DNA from: DATBGE01 sp036558125
GTDB lineage: Bacteria; Gemmatimonadota; Gemmatimonadetes; Gemmatimonadales; GWC2-71-9
DNA length: 13,163 nucleotides
Direction: 5' to 3'
Assembly: GCA_036558125.1 (NCBI GenBank)
Contig: DATBGE010000217.1
Location: 1 to 13,163 of the forward strand
The notes beneath the pieces are model-generated. The model was given only the letters and a program-made list of their open reading frames with translations. It ran no database searches and was not told the DNA's origin. Positions 6,776-13,163 of the stretch are shown one piece after another; within the stretch, counting starts at the first letter, position 1, and each line of letters begins with the position of its first letter. The position numbers and the translations under genes were made by a program.

Positions 6776-7753
6776 CTATTCGATCGTCACCTCCGAATCA
6801 TCCCCCAGGCTGGCAAAGCCCTCTAGCCCGATCACCGTCACCCGGTCGCCCAGCATCGCGTGGTGCAGGTCGCTCTTCACGACCGTGCTCTTTCTCCCGA
6901 TGATCGAATGTTTGATCCGGCTGTCCCGCACGTCGGCGCCGCGTTCCAGCGTGACGTTGGGACCGATCTCGCTGCGCTCGATCCGCACTCCCTCCTCGAT
7001 GCGAACCGGGTCATGTAGAGTGACGCCGGGGAACTCCTGGCGCTGCGCCGCTCCTTTGCGAAGCAGAATCTCGTTGGTCTCGAGCAGCGTGTCGAGCTTG
7101 CCGCAGTCATACCACCCGCCCACCTCGGCGGTGAGAATCCTCTTCCCGTTCTCGATCATGTGCTGGAACGCGTCGGTCAGATAGAACTCGCCCTTGTTGG
7201 TCGGGCTCTTCAGCACGTGATCGATCCCCCGCCAGAGCGCCTCGGTATCGCGAATGTAGTAGAGCCCGATATTGGCCAGCTTGGAGATCGGAGTGGACGG
7301 CTTCTCCACGATCTGCGTCATGTACCCGGACTGGTCGGTTACCACGACACCGAAGCGCTGGTAGTCCTCCACTTCTTTGGCCCAGATGATCCCGTCGGCG
7401 TTGGTCCGGTTGATGAGCGTGAGATCGGCCTCGAAAACCGTATCCACGAACACGATCAGGATCGGCTCATGCACGAACTGCCGGGCGAGGTTGACGGCAC
7501 CGGCAGTCCCGTCCTGCACCTTCTGCTCGATGAACCGGCTGGGAATCGGGTACCGAGCCCTCGCGTATTCCTCTACCTGTTCCTTGAGGTGCCCGGTGAT
7601 GAAGATCAGCTCGGTCACATCGAGCCCCGCGAGCGTGTCCATCACCCAGTCCATCACCGGCCGGCCCGCGACCTTGAGCAACGGCTTGGGAACCAGGTGG
7701 GTGTGCGGCCGCAGTCGAGTGCCCTTCCCGGCCAGGGGTATGATCACCTGCAT
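6776..7753 (-). CDS. Sugar-1-phosphate nucleotidyltransferase with beta-helix tail
   Basis: This 325-residue enzyme of the NTP_transferase family couples a sugar-1-phosphate to an NTP to give an NDP-sugar and pyrophosphate in the cytoplasm. The nucleotide-binding signature LAGKGTRLRPHT (residues 7-18) is followed by PKPLL with conserved Lys23, then DGTAGAVNLA and VEKPSTP. The Rossmann-like catalytic domain covers roughly residues 1-235. From ~250 on, the imperfect hexapeptide pattern (IEEGVRIERSEIGPNVTLERG and following) indicates a left-handed beta-helix, as in long RmlA-like or GlmU-like enzymes. No acetyltransferase motif stands out, so the tail probably serves oligomerisation or allostery. 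The nucleotide and sugar are not determined; glucose-1-phosphate thymidylyl- or uridylyltransferase is most likely. ATG at 7753 has GGGAG (complement of 7764-7768) 10 nt upstream, and starts 3 nt after the cupin stop. Confidence 0.92.
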   Translation of the reverse strand: MQVIIPLAGKGTRLRPHTHLVPKPLLKVAGRPVMDWVMDTLAGLDVTELIFITGHLKEQVEEYARARYPIPSRFIEQKVQDGTAGAVNLARQFVHEPILIVFVDTVFEADLTLINRTNADGIIWAKEVEDYQRFGVVVTDQSGYMTQIVEKPSTPISKLANIGLYYIRDTEALWRGIDHVLKSPTNKGEFYLTDAFQHMIENGKRILTAEVGGWYDCGKLDTLLETNEILLRKGAAQRQEFPGVTLHDPVRIEEGVRIERSEIGPNVTLERGADVRDSRIKHSIIGRKSTVVKSDLHHAMLGDRVTVIGLEGFASLGDDSEVTIE

Positions 7754-7756
7754 CGG

Positions 7757-8107
7757 TCACATTCTCCCGTAACGGTCCTCTAGACGGACCAGGTCATCGA
7801 GTTCGGCGGTTGAAGCTTCCAGAACGTCGGTGTCCACCACGGCTTCGATCTGATGAATCAGCTTGGCCGGGATATGCACCGACTCTCCCGCGACAAAACG
7901 CCGGGACTCGAGCGTCGCTCCCGGCTTGGTACGCAGTACCAGCTCGCCTTTCAAGACGTGCATCGTCTCGTCCTTCAGATTGTGATACTGGAGACTCAGG
8001 ACGTGCCCCGCCTTCACATGGAGAATCTTGCCCACATAGCGGTCAGTGCGGGCCCAAACCACTTCGTAGCCCCATGGCTTATCGACGCGGTACGGCAGAT
8101 CGGCCAT
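7757..8107 (-). CDS. Cupin, mannose-6-phosphate isomerase type II-like
   Basis: This small single-domain cupin has 116 residues. It reads DKPWGYEVVW at the N-terminus, has cupin motif 1 with candidate metal ligands His42 and Glu47 (LQYHNLKDETMHVLKGE), and motif 2 with His85 (GESVHIPAKLIH). The C-terminal LDDLVRLEDRYGR closely resembles the end of type II phosphomannose isomerase / GDP-mannose pyrophosphorylase proteins, here without the pyrophosphorylase half. It may isomerise or bind a phosphosugar; a regulatory or sensor role is also possible. ATG at 8107 was chosen because GGAGG lies 4 nt upstream and DLPYRVDKPWGYE matches the normal family start; upstream in-frame codons overlap the ferredoxin gene. 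Start and preceding stop share one base (TGATG). It lies directly upstream of the nucleotidyltransferase, suggesting a shared sugar substrate. Confidence 0.88.
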   Translation of the reverse strand: MADLPYRVDKPWGYEVVWARTDRYVGKILHVKAGHVLSLQYHNLKDETMHVLKGELVLRTKPGATLESRRFVAGESVHIPAKLIHQIEAVVDTDVLEASTAELDDLVRLEDRYGRM

Positions 8108-8685
8108 CAGGCCTCCAGTGGAGTGAGCTGATATGACGAGGGCGAGGTGATGCACGCCCGCACACATACCCCGCAGCCGACGCATCCCTCCACCTTGATG
8201 ACCGGATGACCGCCCTCATCCATCGCGAGCGCCGAGGCTCCTACCGGGCAGGCATCCGCACAGACGCGGCACGTCTTGCCCTTGAAGGTGACGCACCGCT
8301 CCGGAAGCAGCTCCAGAGTCGCAAGACGATAGCCGGTCCAGCCCTCCGATGGGAGGGTGAGGGCGCCGGTCGGGCAAGCTTTGACGCACGGCATGTCGGG
8401 GCAAACCGTGCAGGGCTGGATATTCGAATCAATGTACGGAGTGCCCGCCGCCAGGCCCCCTTCGCTCGTCGCGAGGCGAATTGCCTTCGGCGGACATGGC
8501 TCGGCACACAGACCGCAGCGGGTACAAGCGGCGAGAAAGCCGACCTCGGGGAGCGCACCCGGCGGCCGCTGGTAGCGTTTGGTCACTACCCGCTGCTCGG
8601 CCCGCTCCATAGCGTTCTCCATCCACTGCCCCAGGGTGGATCGGAACAGGTCGCGGCGGTCGGTGGGTTGGTGCGGGATGCGCAT
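8107..8685 (-). CDS. NapG/MauM-like ferredoxin with four [4Fe-4S] motifs
   Basis: This 192-residue iron-sulfur protein has sixteen Cys in four groups: Cys54/57/60/64, Cys92/95/100/104, Cys131/139/142/146 and Cys168/171/174/178. That predicts four [4Fe-4S] clusters. The stretch RPPGALPEVGFLAACTRCG and GTPYIDSNIQPC follow the NapG/MauM ferredoxin pattern, electron-transfer proteins best known next to periplasmic nitrate reductase and methylamine dehydrogenase. The N-terminus has DRRDLFRS, reminiscent of a twin-arginine motif, but an amphipathic charged helix follows (LGQWMENAMERAEQRV) rather than a hydrophobic core, so Tat export is doubtful and a cytoplasmic location is likelier. ATG at 8685 avoids a long overlap with the peptidase gene, whose stop lies 10 nt upstream; earlier in-frame codons read through that gene. 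No nap, mau or other partner oxidoreductase is in the window, so its redox partner is unknown. Confidence 0.9.
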   Translation of the reverse strand: MRIPHQPTDRRDLFRSTLGQWMENAMERAEQRVVTKRYQRPPGALPEVGFLAACTRCGLCAEPCPPKAIRLATSEGGLAAGTPYIDSNIQPCTVCPDMPCVKACPTGALTLPSEGWTGYRLATLELLPERCVTFKGKTCRVCADACPVGASALAMDEGGHPVIKVEGCVGCGVCVRACITSPSSYQLTPLEA

Positions 8686-8695
8686 GCCGGTCAAA

Positions 8696-11600
8696 CTACC
8701 ATGCTGCTTCGAAACTGAAGAGCCAGCGGAAGCCGAACTCGTCTCCGCCGGGGTGTTGATCCTGAGCCAGGTCGGGGCGGCTGGTGTACAGCGGGAGGTC
8801 CACCCGAGTGACAAAGCTGGTCTGGCCCAGTCGATGTTCGGCGCGGATACCGGCGCCTGCGTCGGCCAGAAACTCGATATTGCGGCCGGTGATGTGATCG
8901 TCCTCATCGGCGATGTCGTGGCCAGCGTCGCCGAACGCGGCGAGGCTCACCCGCTTGAATAGCTTCTTCTGAGCCCGGTCGAGCACGGTGCGTTCCAGCT
9001 CGAGGTTTCCCGCGACGAGAGCGGACATGGAGACGGTCGGATCATAGCCCCGCAGGTTCCCGCCGCCAGCCATGTGATAGTACACGTCGGGCCGCAGCAA
9101 GAGCGCGCCCCTCGAGCGGAGAAATGGATTGGTGATCCGTTCCAGCGGGTCGGCGCCGGAGGCGTAGATCTGGCGCTGCTTGGCGGTTTCGCCGTCACCG
9201 CCGGCACTGACTCCCGCGTAGCCACGAAGACCGAGCCGCCAGCGCGGGCTGAGGGTCCGGTCCGCCGTTCCTTCCAACGTGGCGCGATAGAAATACGGAT
9301 CGAGGTCGTTGCGGCCCGTGGCATTGGCGAGCCCGCGACTGTTATAGACCAGGCCGCCGCCGGCCGAGCCCTTGAGGCCCAGCCGCCAGGGGCCCCGGCG
9401 ATCGCGTACCCTGGCGGACAGCTCGAGCTCGGCGGTTCCGACATTCTCATATTCGCCTGGGACGAGGAATCGAGCGTCATCGGGGACCACCCACTGAAGC
9501 CGGAGACCGACCTTCCGTTCAGGACCGAAGCTCAGGTGCGGGCGATTAGTGCGCTCAATGCCTAGTACGGCGCCATAGCGGCCTTCCACATTGAAGACAT
9601 CGAGCGTCTGGGTCATGCCCGGGCTCCGGAGCCACACCGGATTCCTCAGCCGAACGAATTCATCCAGGTCCAGCACATCCTCATCCGTTGCCCAGCCGGT
9701 GCCGCCGCTCACCAGGAATTGATTCTGCTCGAAGCGGCCGAAGTAGTCGCTGCGCGAGCGGAGACCCAGCGTGATCCCGCCGGCGTCGTTGTACCACACA
9801 GTCGGAAGGAACCCGATCGTTGCCTCGTCGCGATGTACCGGCGTCGAGAACCAGGTGTCGAGATAGAGGTCGTAGTCGCGCCCGCCCAGGGGATGGAAGC
9901 CGAATTTCTTCTGGTTATTCATCATGTCCCAGTCGTGGGTCGCCACCCGCGGATCGAGCCGTATTTCTTTGGGCTCACTCCGGGTCTCGACTGTCACCCA
10001 CTCCCGCTCCGCCAATCCGATCGAGCGGGCCGCGGCCGTATCGCTCTGGCCGATGACCCAGACTTCGACCGGAACCCGACCCGGCGACTTTCGCACCACT
10101 TCCACCCTGGTGGACCATCCAGAGTCGGTCTTCGTCCTCTCCTTCCGTCCTATGGTGTAGTCGGTCAGGTCGGTACTGTGGAGTCCCTGGGCGAAGAACC
10201 CGCTCAGATCCATGCCGGAAACCTCTTCGGCGACCTCGCGGAACGCTGCCTCGTCCACGTGCTTGAGTTTCCAGCGGTCGTAGTAGGTGCGGAGGATGCG
10301 GTGCATCGTCTCTGCCCCGACCAGATACTGGAGCTGGTGGAAAAACTGCTCTCCCCGGGTGTAAATGCTGATGTTGTAGCTGGTGAAGTCCTTGTAGTAC
10401 TCGCTCTGCAGACTGGCGGGCTCGGACTGGCCATCGAGATCGAGTCCGGTGATGAACGCCTCGTCTCCGGCGGCACCACCGTATTGCCCGTTGGCTTCGT
10501 CGAACAGAGTGGTCTGGTAGCTGGTGAACCCCTCGTCGAGCCACCCCTCCCGCCACTCGTTGTTGGCCAGAATCCCCATCAGATAATTGTGCCCGAGCTC
10601 GTGCACGATCAGGCCCTGATCCGCCGAGCCGTCGTGGATCATCATAGGGAACTCGGTGCCCCCGCCTTCGATCCGGTGCACATTCGTGATCTGGGGCCAG
10701 GCGAACTTCCCGAACACCCCATCGAGCCAGGCGAGAGCCCTCGCGGTCCTCTGCACCGCGACTCCCTTGCCCCACGAGATCGTGTCTCCCGGCTGGTAGA
10801 GGACATGGATCGCGACGTCACCCCAATGCCCGCCTTCGTAGCGGTAGTCGGGGTTCATGGACATGGCGAAGTGGTGGACGTTCTCGGCATACCAGACCAG
10901 CCGTTTACGACCCGTCCCAGGCTCAGCAATCGTCGGGATCGAGCCGCAGCTCGGCGCGTTCGGGTAAAAGTCGCGCTGGTACTCGATGGGCTGGCTCGTC
11001 AACTGGTTCGTCCGTTCCCAACCGGGATCGCCGCATAGCGGCACCCCCGTGGCGCCCATCACCTCGTCTTCGGGAAGATCCAGATCCACGAGGAAGGTCG
11101 CGAACTCGCCGTAGAACTCGCCACCTGGATAGAGAGGATGTTCGTTCCAGCCGTGCTTGTCATAGACCACGACCTTGGGGTACCACTGCGCGAAGTCGTA
11201 CGCCCTTCCCCGGCGCCCCTGCCGGCGTGGCAGCGTCGAGGGACGGGCATCCCACTCCATTCCCACCTGCATCGAACCGCCGGGAGGAAGCGGCCGAGGC
11301 AGCACGAACCGCACGATGGTGCTGTCGGGTGCGAAGGGATAGATCGGCTCGACCGTCTGTCCCATGATCCGAACGTTCCGGACGTGGTTGTACGCATAGT
11401 CCGGATCCTTCAGGTCATTAAATCGTCTCTTGCGCTCAACTGAGTCGGCATCGCTCCAGCGGGAGCCGGGACGAAAAGCGTTGAGATAGAGATGCAGTGA
11501 GAAGGTGCCGAGCGTATCAGGAGAGTTGTTGACGTACTCGATCATCTCGGTGCCGGCCAACTCGAACCGCGACTCGTCTAACCGGCCATTGATCTCGTAG

Positions 11601-11716
11601 CGCACCGCCTGCTGCCAGTAGGGCGAGCGAGGCGAGGGGCTTTGTTGGGCGGCGGCGGACACGACGGTCAGGGCGAACGAGGCGGAAAAAGCGAACGAGG
11701 CGCGCAAGGCGGTCAT
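8696..11716 (-). CDS. M1-type zinc metallopeptidase fused to an outer-membrane beta-barrel
   Basis: This exported protein has about 1006 residues. Residues 1-24 are a signal peptide ending Ala-Ala-Ala before Gln. An M1 (gluzincin) peptidase domain follows, with zinc site HELGH at 372-376 and third ligand Glu395 exactly 18 residues on (NEWREGWLDEGF). GGTEFP stands where GxMEN is usual. The M1 beta-sandwich ends near the DPRVATHDWDMMNNQ stretch. From ~614 to the end, ~390 residues alternate in beta-barrel style and contain GGGNLRGYDP (Arg889-Gly-Tyr), LVAGNLELERTV and LAAFGDAGH. These match the VRGF/Y loop and closing strands of Omp85/surface-antigen barrels. The last residue is an aromatic Trp, as outer-membrane barrels require. 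No POTRA domain is evident. ATG at 11716 starts a well-formed signal peptide; GTG at 11752 would add 12 residues. It leads the unit of four genes running down to 6776. Confidence 0.93.
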   Translation of the reverse strand: MTALRASFAFSASFALTVVSAAAQQSPSPRSPYWQQAVRYEINGRLDESRFELAGTEMIEYVNNSPDTLGTFSLHLYLNAFRPGSRWSDADSVERKRRFNDLKDPDYAYNHVRNVRIMGQTVEPIYPFAPDSTIVRFVLPRPLPPGGSMQVGMEWDARPSTLPRRQGRRGRAYDFAQWYPKVVVYDKHGWNEHPLYPGGEFYGEFATFLVDLDLPEDEVMGATGVPLCGDPGWERTNQLTSQPIEYQRDFYPNAPSCGSIPTIAEPGTGRKRLVWYAENVHHFAMSMNPDYRYEGGHWGDVAIHVLYQPGDTISWGKGVAVQRTARALAWLDGVFGKFAWPQITNVHRIEGGGTEFPMMIHDGSADQGLIVHELGHNYLMGILANNEWREGWLDEGFTSYQTTLFDEANGQYGGAAGDEAFITGLDLDGQSEPASLQSEYYKDFTSYNISIYTRGEQFFHQLQYLVGAETMHRILRTYYDRWKLKHVDEAAFREVAEEVSGMDLSGFFAQGLHSTDLTDYTIGRKERTKTDSGWSTRVEVVRKSPGRVPVEVWVIGQSDTAAARSIGLAEREWVTVETRSEPKEIRLDPRVATHDWDMMNNQKKFGFHPLGGRDYDLYLDTWFSTPVHRDEATIGFLPTVWYNDAGGITLGLRSRSDYFGRFEQNQFLVSGGTGWATDEDVLDLDEFVRLRNPVWLRSPGMTQTLDVFNVEGRYGAVLGIERTNRPHLSFGPERKVGLRLQWVVPDDARFLVPGEYENVGTAELELSARVRDRRGPWRLGLKGSAGGGLVYNSRGLANATGRNDLDPYFYRATLEGTADRTLSPRWRLGLRGYAGVSAGGDGETAKQRQIYASGADPLERITNPFLRSRGALLLRPDVYYHMAGGGNLRGYDPTVSMSALVAGNLELERTVLDRAQKKLFKRVSLAAFGDAGHDIADEDDHITGRNIEFLADAGAGIRAEHRLGQTSFVTRVDLPLYTSRPDLAQDQHPGGDEFGFRWLFSFEAAW

Positions 11717-11742
11717 GGTGATCGGTGAAAGTGAAGGAGTAA

Positions 11743-11748
11743 ATGATA
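11743..11748 (-). promoter_or_regulatory. Possible -10 box for the metallopeptidase unit
   Basis: On the minus strand the sequence reads TATCAT, one change from TATAAT, about 27 nt before the chosen ATG at 11716. It lies downstream of the atp hairpin, where a promoter is expected. No good -35 hexamer lies 16-18 nt upstream, so the call is weak. Confidence 0.25.
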
Positions 11749-11773
11749 CCACGCACGCCGCAGGCAGCAGGAT

Positions 11774-11812
11774 TCACTCGGTGAAGAACGAAGGCCCACT
11801 CTTCACGAGTGA
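11774..11812 (-). terminator. Hairpin ending the atp transcript
   Basis: In minus-strand sense, TCACTCGTGAAGA pairs with TCTTCACCGAGTGA: a 13-bp stem with a single bulged C and a 12-nt loop. It begins 37 nt after the atpH stop and precedes the peptidase gene. There is no T-run after it (ATCCTGC follows), so it may act with Rho or by stabilising the mRNA end. It is the clearest boundary between the atp cluster and the next unit. Confidence 0.6.
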
Positions 11813-11817
11813 GCCTC

Positions 11818-11841
11818 CGAACCGACGAACCGTCGAACCGG
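11818..11841. repeat. Three tandem 8-bp units CGAACCGN
   Basis: CGAACCGA, CGAACCGT and CGAACCGG follow one another directly, then a degenerate CGACCGCC, between the atpH stop and the terminator hairpin. Within them CGACG-AAC-CGTCG (11823-11835) can form a small hairpin. The array is short, and its function is unknown. Confidence 0.7.
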
Positions 11842-11848
11842 CGACCGC

Positions 11849-12385
11849 CTAGTGCGCCAGCAGCTGCCTCCGCAAACGCACCAGTCTCCGCCGCACCGAC
11901 CCGTCGTAGACCCGATCTCCCACCCGGACGATGACGCCGCCCAGGATGGCCGGATCCACCTCGAAATCGGGCAACACCTGCTTTCCGATAGCCTTGGTCA
12001 GATCCTGCGCGATCTTCTTCCGCAGCTTGTCGTCCGCCGCGCGGGCGACCGTCACCTTGGCCCTCACCCGGTCGAGCTTGATGTCCAGCAATGCCAGGAA
12101 CTCCGACGCCATCATGCCGAACAACCGCTGGCGCCCCCGCTTTACCACGGACTGGAGGAAGAGCACGAACTCCCGCGGCGCATCAGGCAGGGCCTGCGCC
12201 AGGATCTGGGATTTCGCCGCCTTGGTAATCCTGGGCGACATCAGAACCGCTTCAATCCGCGGCGTCGACCCGATGGCATAAGCCACCGCGTCGAGCAGCT
12301 CGGCGTACTCGGTCGTGTTGCCGCTCTGCTCCCCCAGCTGAAAGAGAGCTTCAGCGTAGTTCCGGGCGATCGTGACCGGTCTCAA
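11849..12385 (-). CDS. atpH: F-type ATP synthase subunit delta
   Basis: This 178-residue protein is the normal length for the OSCP/delta subunit, which joins the peripheral stalk (b subunits) to the alpha-beta head. The N-terminal helical domain opens with the family signature TIARNYAEALFQLGEQ. The C-terminal part has DFEVDPAILGGVIVRVGDRVYDGSVRRRLVRLRRQL, matching the conserved end (positions with GG, VRVG, D-SVR, L-L). The start is a TTG at 12385, not ATG; it overlaps the atpF stop as TTGA and has GGGGAAGAG just upstream. This suggests translational coupling and possibly reduced initiation. It is the third gene of the visible atp cluster and the last one: the next gene downstream is the unrelated metallopeptidase, not atpA. 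Confidence 0.96.
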   Translation of the reverse strand: MRPVTIARNYAEALFQLGEQSGNTTEYAELLDAVAYAIGSTPRIEAVLMSPRITKAAKSQILAQALPDAPREFVLFLQSVVKRGRQRLFGMMASEFLALLDIKLDRVRAKVTVARAADDKLRKKIAQDLTKAIGKQVLPDFEVDPAILGGVIVRVGDRVYDGSVRRRLVRLRRQLLAH

Positions 12386-12930
12386 TTGCTCTTCCCCAGG
12401 GAGTTGATGTAACCCTGGACCAGGACGCGATCGGCCTCGGCATCGAAACGCTGTTCCACCAGACGCGCGGCCGCCGCCAGTGACAGGTCAACCGCTTCCC
12501 GGCGCAGATCGGCGATGGCCTTCTCCCGCTCTTCCGTGATGTCTCGCCGAGCCCGGTCCAGCAGCGCTTCCTGCTCATGGCGGGTCTTTTCCAGTGCCGT
12601 CGCCCGTTCCTTCTCGGCTGTGACCTTGGCCTCGGCCATCAGCGCCTGCGCCTCAGCCCTGGCCTGAGCCAACTGGCGCCGGTTCTCCTCCAACAGGCTC
12701 TTGGCTTCGGTATTGGCCTTCTCCGCCTCGCTCAATTGCCGCTGGATGGCCTGCTCCCGCTCCTCGGTGACTCGGAGAATCGCGGGAAAGGCGAATTTCT
12801 TCAGCATCCACAGGAGCACCAGGAAAACCGCCCAGGTCCAGAAGAACAGACCGAAGTTCACCTCGAACGGCGAGGCGGGACCAGCGTGCTCCGCCTCCTG
12901 GACCATGCCGGCCAGCAGCATGAGAGTCAT
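12382..12930 (-). CDS. atpF: F-type ATP synthase subunit b
   Basis: This 182-residue peripheral-stalk subunit is anchored in the inner membrane by one segment at residues ~25-46 (FGLFFWTWAVFLVLLWML). A long charged coiled coil follows, rich in Glu/Ala/Arg/Gln (from REQAIQRQLSEAEKANTEAK through EEREKAIADLRREAVDLSLA), which dimerises and holds the head against rotation. The C-terminal LAAAARLVEQRFDAEAD region is the usual delta-binding end. ATG at 12930 has GAGGA 7 nt upstream and lies 10 nt after the atpE stop; the stop overlaps the atpH start by 4 nt. The ~20-residue hydrophobic and acidic leader before the membrane segment (MTLMLLAGMVQEAEHAG) is longer than in E. coli; some bacterial b subunits carry such leaders. 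Confidence 0.96.
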   Translation of the reverse strand: MTLMLLAGMVQEAEHAGPASPFEVNFGLFFWTWAVFLVLLWMLKKFAFPAILRVTEEREQAIQRQLSEAEKANTEAKSLLEENRRQLAQARAEAQALMAEAKVTAEKERATALEKTRHEQEALLDRARRDITEEREKAIADLRREAVDLSLAAAARLVEQRFDAEADRVLVQGYINSLGKSN

Positions 12931-12940
12931 CGGAACGTCC

Positions 12941-13163
12941 TCAGATCAGCTTGAACAGCAGGGCGAAGACCAGCGCGATGATCGTGACGCCCTCGAGGAG
13001 CACCGCGAACAGCAGGCCGGCCGCGCGAATCTCGCCGGCCGCCTCCGGCTGACGGGCAATCGCCTCGGCCACCTGGCCGCCGATGCGGCCCAAGCCGATT
13101 CCGCCGCCGATCACCGCCAGTCCCAGGCCGATACCGGCGCCGAGCAGGCCGTTGATGTTCTTG
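12941..13163 (-). CDS. atpE: F-type ATP synthase subunit c (5' end outside window)
   Basis: Seventy-three codons of the proteolipid c subunit are visible, running into the window from the right edge; only the first few residues are missing. The first transmembrane helix has the Gly-rich packing pattern GAGIGLGLAVIGGGIGLG, the polar loop has ARQPEA, and the second helix carries the ion-binding carboxylate Glu (codon 12992-12994) in FAVLLEGVTI. Compared with Na+-type rings, the Gln of helix 1 and the Ser after Glu are replaced (Leu and Gly), so proton coupling is expected. The stop at 12941 lies 10 nt before atpF. atpB would be expected just beyond the right edge. Confidence 0.96.
   Translation of the reverse strand, partial: KNINGLLGAGIGLGLAVIGGGIGLGRIGGQVAEAIARQPEAAGEIRAAGLLFAVLLEGVTIIALVFALLFKLI

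Noticed and set aside
6569..6826. Small plus-strand open frame of 85 codons after the decarboxylase
   Set aside because: It runs through the repeated motif and hairpin and into the end of the nucleotidyltransferase gene on the other strand, with no ribosome site or domain.
8631..8664. Twin-arginine export signal on the ferredoxin (DRRDLFRS)
   Set aside because: The motif is followed by a charged helix rather than a hydrophobic segment, so an export call is not supported.
8686..8907. A 74-residue N-terminal extension of the ferredoxin
   Set aside because: It would overlap the end of the metallopeptidase gene in another frame and has no family similarity; the ATG at 8685 fits the gene spacing.
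9719..11038. Long plus-strand open frame (439 codons) opposite the metallopeptidase gene
   Set aside because: It is antisense to a gene with clear M1 motifs, shows no recognisable domain and has composition typical of a shadow frame in GC-rich DNA.
11818..11841. CRISPR-like array
   Set aside because: The units are 8 bp with no spacers and no cas genes nearby.
12941..13163. Sodium-type c ring
   Set aside because: The Gln of helix 1 and the Ser next to the ion-binding Glu, both needed in known Na+ rings, are Leu and Gly here.

Overview
The window is a GC-rich, densely packed stretch of a Gram-negative bacterial chromosome. It encodes outer-membrane machinery, secreted proteins with signal peptides ending in Ala-Ala-Ala-Gln, and an F-type ATP synthase. 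The gene content and style suggest Gemmatimonadota or a similar lineage, but this is inference: no rRNA or tRNA gene is present to settle it. Twelve protein genes account for nearly all the sequence; eleven are on the minus strand and one is on the plus strand.

Right end (11849-13163, minus strand): atpE (5'-truncated by the window edge), atpF and atpH lie in the usual Fo/stalk order with a 10-nt gap and then a 4-nt overlap. The cluster stops after atpH at a strong hairpin (11774-11812). atpA does not follow, so the ATP synthase genes appear to be split.

Middle right (6776-11716, minus strand): a tightly spaced four-gene unit. It starts with a ~1006-residue protein joining an M1-type zinc metallopeptidase to a C-terminal outer-membrane beta-barrel of Omp85/surface-antigen type. 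Next come a four-cluster NapG/MauM-like ferredoxin, a small cupin, and a sugar-1-phosphate nucleotidyltransferase with a left-handed beta-helix tail. Gaps are 10 nt, a 1-nt overlap and 3 nt. The last two genes look like a small nucleotide-sugar module.

Middle (5163-6572, plus strand): a single PLP-dependent group II amino acid decarboxylase. It converges on the nucleotidyltransferase across a 203-nt gap that holds a repeated ~30-nt motif flanking an 11-bp hairpin. It diverges from the left-hand unit across a ~209-nt gap that holds an AT-rich heptanucleotide repeat array.

Left (1-4953, minus strand): a four-gene unit of LeuA-like HMGL-family synthase, DUF885 peptidase-like protein, MFS transporter and a secreted protein of unknown function truncated by the window edge. 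The genes overlap or nearly touch. The only gap, before the MFS gene, is filled by a 30-bp inverted repeat of ~8-bp units that also runs into the MFS coding sequence.

The points most worth following up are the metallopeptidase-barrel fusion, which resembles a self-displayed enzyme with a type V secretion-like layout but no visible POTRA domain, and the short-period repeat arrays placed at gene starts. I saw no CRISPR array, insertion sequence, phage gene, tRNA or rRNA.
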